Positions 61,073 through 64,000 of a DNA stretch of 64,000 nt are shown one piece after another. The number at the start of each line of letters is the position of its first letter. Position 1 is the first letter of the stretch. The DNA comes from JBCCGL01 sp039029275 (lineage in GTDB: Bacteria; Pseudomonadota; Gammaproteobacteria; JBCCGL01), in the NCBI GenBank assembly GCA_039029275.1, contig JBCCGL010000015.1, positions 72,682 through 136,681 of the forward strand, written 5' to 3'. The notes beneath the pieces are model-generated. The model was not told where the DNA came from. It saw only the letters and a program-made list of their open reading frames with translations, and did not search any database. The translations under genes were made by a program, and so were the position numbers.

Positions 61073-61102
61073 CAAAAAAACTACGCCCCCATGGCGGGGG
61101 CG
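61073..61102 (-). terminator. Intercistronic terminator after the taurine-type binding-protein gene
   Basis: On the minus strand CGCCCCC-GCCAT-GGGGGCG is followed by TAG and then TTTTTTT. It lies 31 nt after the binding-protein stop and 27 bp before the ATPase start, so it should let only part of the transcripts continue. Confidence 0.75.
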
Positions 61103-61133
61103 CAGCCTGTTGCTTAAAGTCGATTCATCCGAC

Positions 61134-62126
61134 TTACATATTGCTGGCAGCTTCAAGGTAGCTGGTGTTAACCAATGGCGCATAATCTCCCAGCGCCTTG
61201 ATCTGACCCGCGTCTTCCAGCGCTTTTGCTGAACCAGCCAGATAGTTGGCAACAAAACCGCCCATCCAGCCGTCACCCAGCTGCTCGTCTACCGTTGGGA
61301 ACGCAAATACGTCCAGAACCGCCTGGGTGCTTTCAGCATCCATACCCGCTTCCTGGGCGATGTCTGCCATCATCGGGCCGCGATCCGCCGCGTACATTTT
61401 GTTCATCTTGGCGGTGACAGCGAGGAATTTTGCCAGGGTTTCCGAGTTTTCTTCAGCCCAGCCAGCAGGCACTGACGTTACATCGAAAACCTTACCGACG
61501 ACGGCTTCCTTCTCTGGACCTTCAATCAGCACGTTGCCGTGCTCTTTCATGCGACGCAGTGCACCGCCCCAGCCACAGACCATGTCGAGGTTGCCAGAGG
61601 CGAATGCCGCAGCGCTATCAACCGGTGCCATATCGACAATCTTCAGCGTGTTTGTATCAACACCAAAGTGCTTCATCTGTGCGAGGAAGCCAGAATGGGC
61701 AGCAGTACCCAGCGGTACGCCGACTTCTTTACCTTCAAGCTCTTTGGCGTTGTTTTTGGTAATTTCCAGCTCAGAACGCACAACGCAGTTATCGTTGTCA
61801 GAGTAGCTCACAGCGATATCGACGATCTGCAAATCCTGCCCCGCTGCAGTTGCGACGAGGAAAGGCGTAACACCTTGTGAGAACGATATGTGCACGTCAC
61901 CAGATGCCATCGCTGCCGACATTGCGGTACCCGCGTCAAACGACACCCAGTTAACCGTCATGCCGAGTTCTTTTTCGTACAGTTTGTTGGCTTGTGCGAA
62001 CTGGTTAGGCGTTGGCCACTCCAGGAAGTAAGCAACCGTCAGTTCTTCCGCAGATGCAGCGGGAACCGCACCCAGGGCGGCAACTGAAAGTGCAACGCTG
62101 CCCAATAGCGCTTTAGGGAATTTCAT
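61134..62126 (-). CDS. ABC transporter substrate-binding protein, taurine/nitrate/sulfonate type
   Basis: 330 residues. The signal peptide starts MKFPKALLGSVALSVAALG and is cleaved after ASA. The TauA-like core follows: LTVAYFLEWPTPNQFAQANKLYEKELGM, then AMSAAMASGDVHISFSQGVTPFL, then GVPLGTAAHSGFLAQM. The start at 62126 has GGAGGAAAC upstream; longer starts add a non-conserved leader. The ligand is probably a small sulfonate, amine or related compound. It cannot be named from the sequence. Confidence 0.93.
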   Translation of the reverse strand: MKFPKALLGSVALSVAALGAVPAASAEELTVAYFLEWPTPNQFAQANKLYEKELGMTVNWVSFDAGTAMSAAMASGDVHISFSQGVTPFLVATAAGQDLQIVDIAVSYSDNDNCVVRSELEITKNNAKELEGKEVGVPLGTAAHSGFLAQMKHFGVDTNTLKIVDMAPVDSAAAFASGNLDMVCGWGGALRRMKEHGNVLIEGPEKEAVVGKVFDVTSVPAGWAEENSETLAKFLAVTAKMNKMYAADRGPMMADIAQEAGMDAESTQAVLDVFAFPTVDEQLGDGWMGGFVANYLAGSAKALEDAGQIKALGDYAPLVNTSYLEAASNM

Positions 62127-62445
62127 TATCAAGTTTCCTCCAGGAAATGATTGTTGAGAGCTTATGCAGGCAAACCCGCCTGCCTGTTTGCGTCTGTTTA
62201 AGGCACGATGCCCAGTTTTAGACGGACTTAGCTTACCCGTGATGCCGGCGCTCGCAAGCTTTTCGCTATGCCAGTTTCGAGCACATTTTGGTGCCAAGAC
62301 CCCGATCTTATCCGCTTCAATGGGGAATGAAAACCATTGAAAGGCTAATCCGACTCAGATCAAGCGGGTTAATCATTTTGAAATACATGTTCGCTTGTTT
62401 GCTGTGTTATAAGCCGAACCAAACGCGTATAGAGAGGAATTTTTA
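62127..62445. other. Divergent gap between taurine-type binding-protein gene and SYLF gene
   Basis: 319 bp without a gene. It contains one perfect spaced inverted repeat, TTCAATGG (62316-62323) and CCATTGAA (62334-62341), about 190 bp upstream of the binding-protein gene and a possible operator. GAGAGG before 62446 is the SYLF ribosome site. No promoter could be assigned with confidence. Confidence 0.5.
62316..62341. promoter_or_regulatory. Spaced inverted repeat in the divergent gap
   Basis: TTCAATGG-N10-CCATTGAA, a perfect 8-bp inverted repeat in the gap shared by the taurine-type transporter and the SYLF gene; candidate regulator site. Confidence 0.45.
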
Positions 62446-63006
62446 ATGAACCTGATGGTACGAATGATGCGAACCTGGACTTTCGTGGTTACCTTGGCTT
62501 TAGTGTATTGGGCACCACAGCAAGCCTTCGCTGACAGCGCAGCCGAAATCGAGGCGGGTGTTGCCGACACTCTGGCGCTTTTCAAAAAAGAAGTGAAAGG
62601 CGGAAGCGAATATTTATCTAAGTCCGCTGGCGTTTTAGTGTTTCCAAGTGTGATTAAAGGTGGAATCGGAATCGGTGGGGAGTACGGTGAAGGTGCCTTG
62701 CGAGTGGGGGGTAAAACCGTCGCGTACTACAGCACAGCATCGGCTTCAATCGGCCTGCAGTTTGGCATTCAGGAAAAATCACTCGTGGTGGTGTTCAAAA
62801 CGAACGGTGCGCTGAAAAGTTTTCGCAATAGTGATGGTTGGAAAGCCGGCGTTGACGGCTCTGTTGCCATCGCCAAGTGGGGGGCCGGCGAGGATGTCAA
62901 CACGCTTGAGGATCAAAGCCCGGTGGTTGGATTTATCATCGGCAACAAAGGCCTGATGTACAACCTCACGTTTGAAGGATCAAAATTTTCCAGGATCGAT
63001 CGTTAG
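62446..63006 (+). CDS. SYLF (YSC84) lipid-binding domain protein
   Basis: 186 residues. A signal peptide (ending AFADS, about residue 30) is followed by the SYLF domain: FKKEVKGGSEYLSKSAGVLVFPSVIKGGIGIGGEYGEGALRVGGKTVAYYS, then SIGLQFGIQ and the C-terminal GLMYNLTFEGSKFSRI. In eukaryotes SYLF domains bind phosphoinositides. Bacterial forms are envelope proteins of unknown role. GAGAGG lies nine bases before the ATG. Its stop is 1 bp from the stop of the convergent peptidase gene. Confidence 0.92.
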   Translation: MNLMVRMMRTWTFVVTLALVYWAPQQAFADSAAEIEAGVADTLALFKKEVKGGSEYLSKSAGVLVFPSVIKGGIGIGGEYGEGALRVGGKTVAYYSTASASIGLQFGIQEKSLVVVFKTNGALKSFRNSDGWKAGVDGSVAIAKWGAGEDVNTLEDQSPVVGFIIGNKGLMYNLTFEGSKFSRIDR

Positions 63007-63007
63007 C

Positions 63008-64000
63008 TCAATTCGAGAGTTCGAACGGCGCGTCGATTGATCGGCTCGGCTCGGTGAACCAGCGCGGGCCGTCTTCGGCCATGTACGCGTGATCTTCCAG
63101 ACGCACCCCGAATTCGCCGTAACTGCAAATCATCGGCTCGATTGAAAAACACATGCCAGGCGCCAACCGCGTGTCGTTGCCGCGCACCACATACGGGCAC
63201 TCATGCACGTCCAGGCCGACGCCGTGGCCGGTGCGATGTGGCAAACCGGGCACCGCGTAGTCCGGTCCTAAACCGGCCGCTTCGATCACACCGCGCGCTG
63301 CGTCATCAACGGCTGAGCAAGGTGCGCCAATTTGGGCAGCGGCAAACGCGGCGGCTTGCGCTGCGCTTTCGATCTCCCAGATTTCGCGCTGGCGCTGCGA
63401 AGGCTCACCGAATACATAGCTGCGGGTAATATCAGAATTGTAACCGTGCAACGTCGAGCCCGTGTCGATCAACACCATATCGCCTTCACGCAGTTGCTGT
63501 GTATAAGGCACGCCGTGAGGGTAAGCGGTTGCTTCGCCGAACAACACAATTTTAAATGTGGATGCGCCGTCCATGCCGCAGGCGCGGTGCGCATCATCCA
63601 GGAACGCCTGCACTTCGCGCGTGTCCACTCCTTCGTTCAAAATGCGGGCGGCAGCCTGCTGAACAGTTAACGTAATCTCTTTGGCCTGCCGCAGCAGTGC
63701 GAGCTCGGCGGACGATTTAATTTGTCGGCACCGCGCGATCATGCCTTCAGCGCTGACAATTTTTATATCCCCGGCATGCGTCTGCAGCCGTTGCGCAATA
63801 AAAAATGGAGTTTCCGGGTCCAGTGCCAAAACGCGACTGTCGATTGCGAGTCGTTTTTCCAGCGATCGCACTATGAGTGCGGTTGGACTTTCGTGTTCCT
63901 GCCACAAAAGGAAGTCACTTTCGATTAACAATGCTGCGCGGGTTTTCTCTTCCTCAAATGCCGGGCAAACGTAAATAAGCGCGTCACCTGTGATCAGCGC
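63008..64000 (-). CDS. M24-family metallopeptidase (Xaa-Pro peptidase-like), 5' part outside the window
   Basis: 330 residues are visible; the frame is open to the window edge, so the N-terminus is missing. The creatinase/pita-bread fold has all five metal ligands: Asp in VLIDTGS, Asp in NSDITRSYVFG, His in HRTGHGVGLDVHE, Glu in FSIEPMICS and Glu in VRLEDHAYM. These match aminopeptidase P/prolidase-type enzymes that split Xaa-Pro bonds, but creatinase and ectoine hydrolase (DoeA) share the fold, so the substrate is open. Confidence 0.9.
   Translation of the reverse strand, partial: ALITGDALIYVCPAFEEEKTRAALLIESDFLLWQEHESPTALIVRSLEKRLAIDSRVLALDPETPFFIAQRLQTHAGDIKIVSAEGMIARCRQIKSSAELALLRQAKEITLTVQQAAARILNEGVDTREVQAFLDDAHRACGMDGASTFKIVLFGEATAYPHGVPYTQQLREGDMVLIDTGSTLHGYNSDITRSYVFGEPSQRQREIWEIESAAQAAAFAAAQIGAPCSAVDDAARGVIEAAGLGPDYAVPGLPHRTGHGVGLDVHECPYVVRGNDTRLAPGMCFSIEPMICSYGEFGVRLEDHAYMAEDGPRWFTEPSRSIDAPFELSN

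Noticed and set aside
1..64000. tRNA, rRNA, integrase or transposase genes
   Set aside because: None was recognised on either strand by reading; a dedicated tRNA scan was not possible here.

Overview
The window looks like a chromosomal segment of a gammaproteobacterium, probably a free-living, metabolically versatile aquatic or marine heterotroph. The Trp enzymes are of proteobacterial type and there is a full urt/ure urea operon. The region is dense in ABC and TRAP uptake systems and carries many genes for methylated amines, amino acids and carboxylates. The genus assignment is inference; no rRNA or tRNA gene was seen to anchor it.

Layout. 1-394 is the 3' part of trpG. 395-1689 has no gene: it holds a degenerate 439-bp tandem duplication and two copies of a 69-bp palindromic repeat. 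1690-5891 carries a nitrilase-family amidase, a ThDP enzyme, a GNAT acetyltransferase and a PLP desulfhydrase-type lyase. 5946-14214 reads as one catabolic locus: a TAXI-TRAP transporter, an RpiR regulator, then divergently a class III aminotransferase translationally overlapped with a BKACE beta-keto acid cleavage enzyme, and a zinc-type dehydrogenase. 14307-20000 has an exported thioredoxin-fold protein, a YbaK-type deacylase, a non-pyrrolysine MttB-family methyltransferase, an FMN reductase and a secreted zincin-like protein. 20072-24649 is a very large calcium-repeat/OmpA fusion protein.

24709-35333 is a complete urea scavenging operon on the minus strand (urtABCDE-ureDABCEFG) with all urease metal ligands present. 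It is followed on the plus strand by trpD-trpC, so the usual trpGDC group is split by about 35 kb. 37465-39555 has an exported cupin, a SET-domain protein and two small membrane proteins. 39727-43919 is the most unusual unit: a tightly packed operon of two tandem [Asp/Glu-racemase-superfamily enzyme + sulfotransferase-fold protein] modules, divergent from its own LysR regulator. In one copy the expected catalytic Cys is Pro.

43953-52357 groups a methylenetetrahydrofolate reductase, a dimethylglycine/sarcosine dehydrogenase-like flavoprotein, a choline-kinase-like phosphotransferase, a GMC oxidoreductase, an amine oxidase and an inositol-monophosphatase-family phosphatase. This suggests quaternary or methylated amine use with C1 units entering folate metabolism. 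52652-58832 is a five-gene oligopeptide-type ABC importer ending in a clear terminator. 58901-62126 is a taurine/nitrate/sulfonate-type ABC importer whose permease has a large extracytoplasmic insertion. The end holds a SYLF-domain protein and a partial M24 peptidase.

Recurring regulatory architecture: in all four transporter operons the gene for the solute-binding protein is followed by a stem-loop before the membrane or ATPase genes, which would give excess binding protein. Several divergent promoters carry perfect palindromes (10812-10829, 18196-18211, 42934-42948, 51534-51550) that are good operator candidates.
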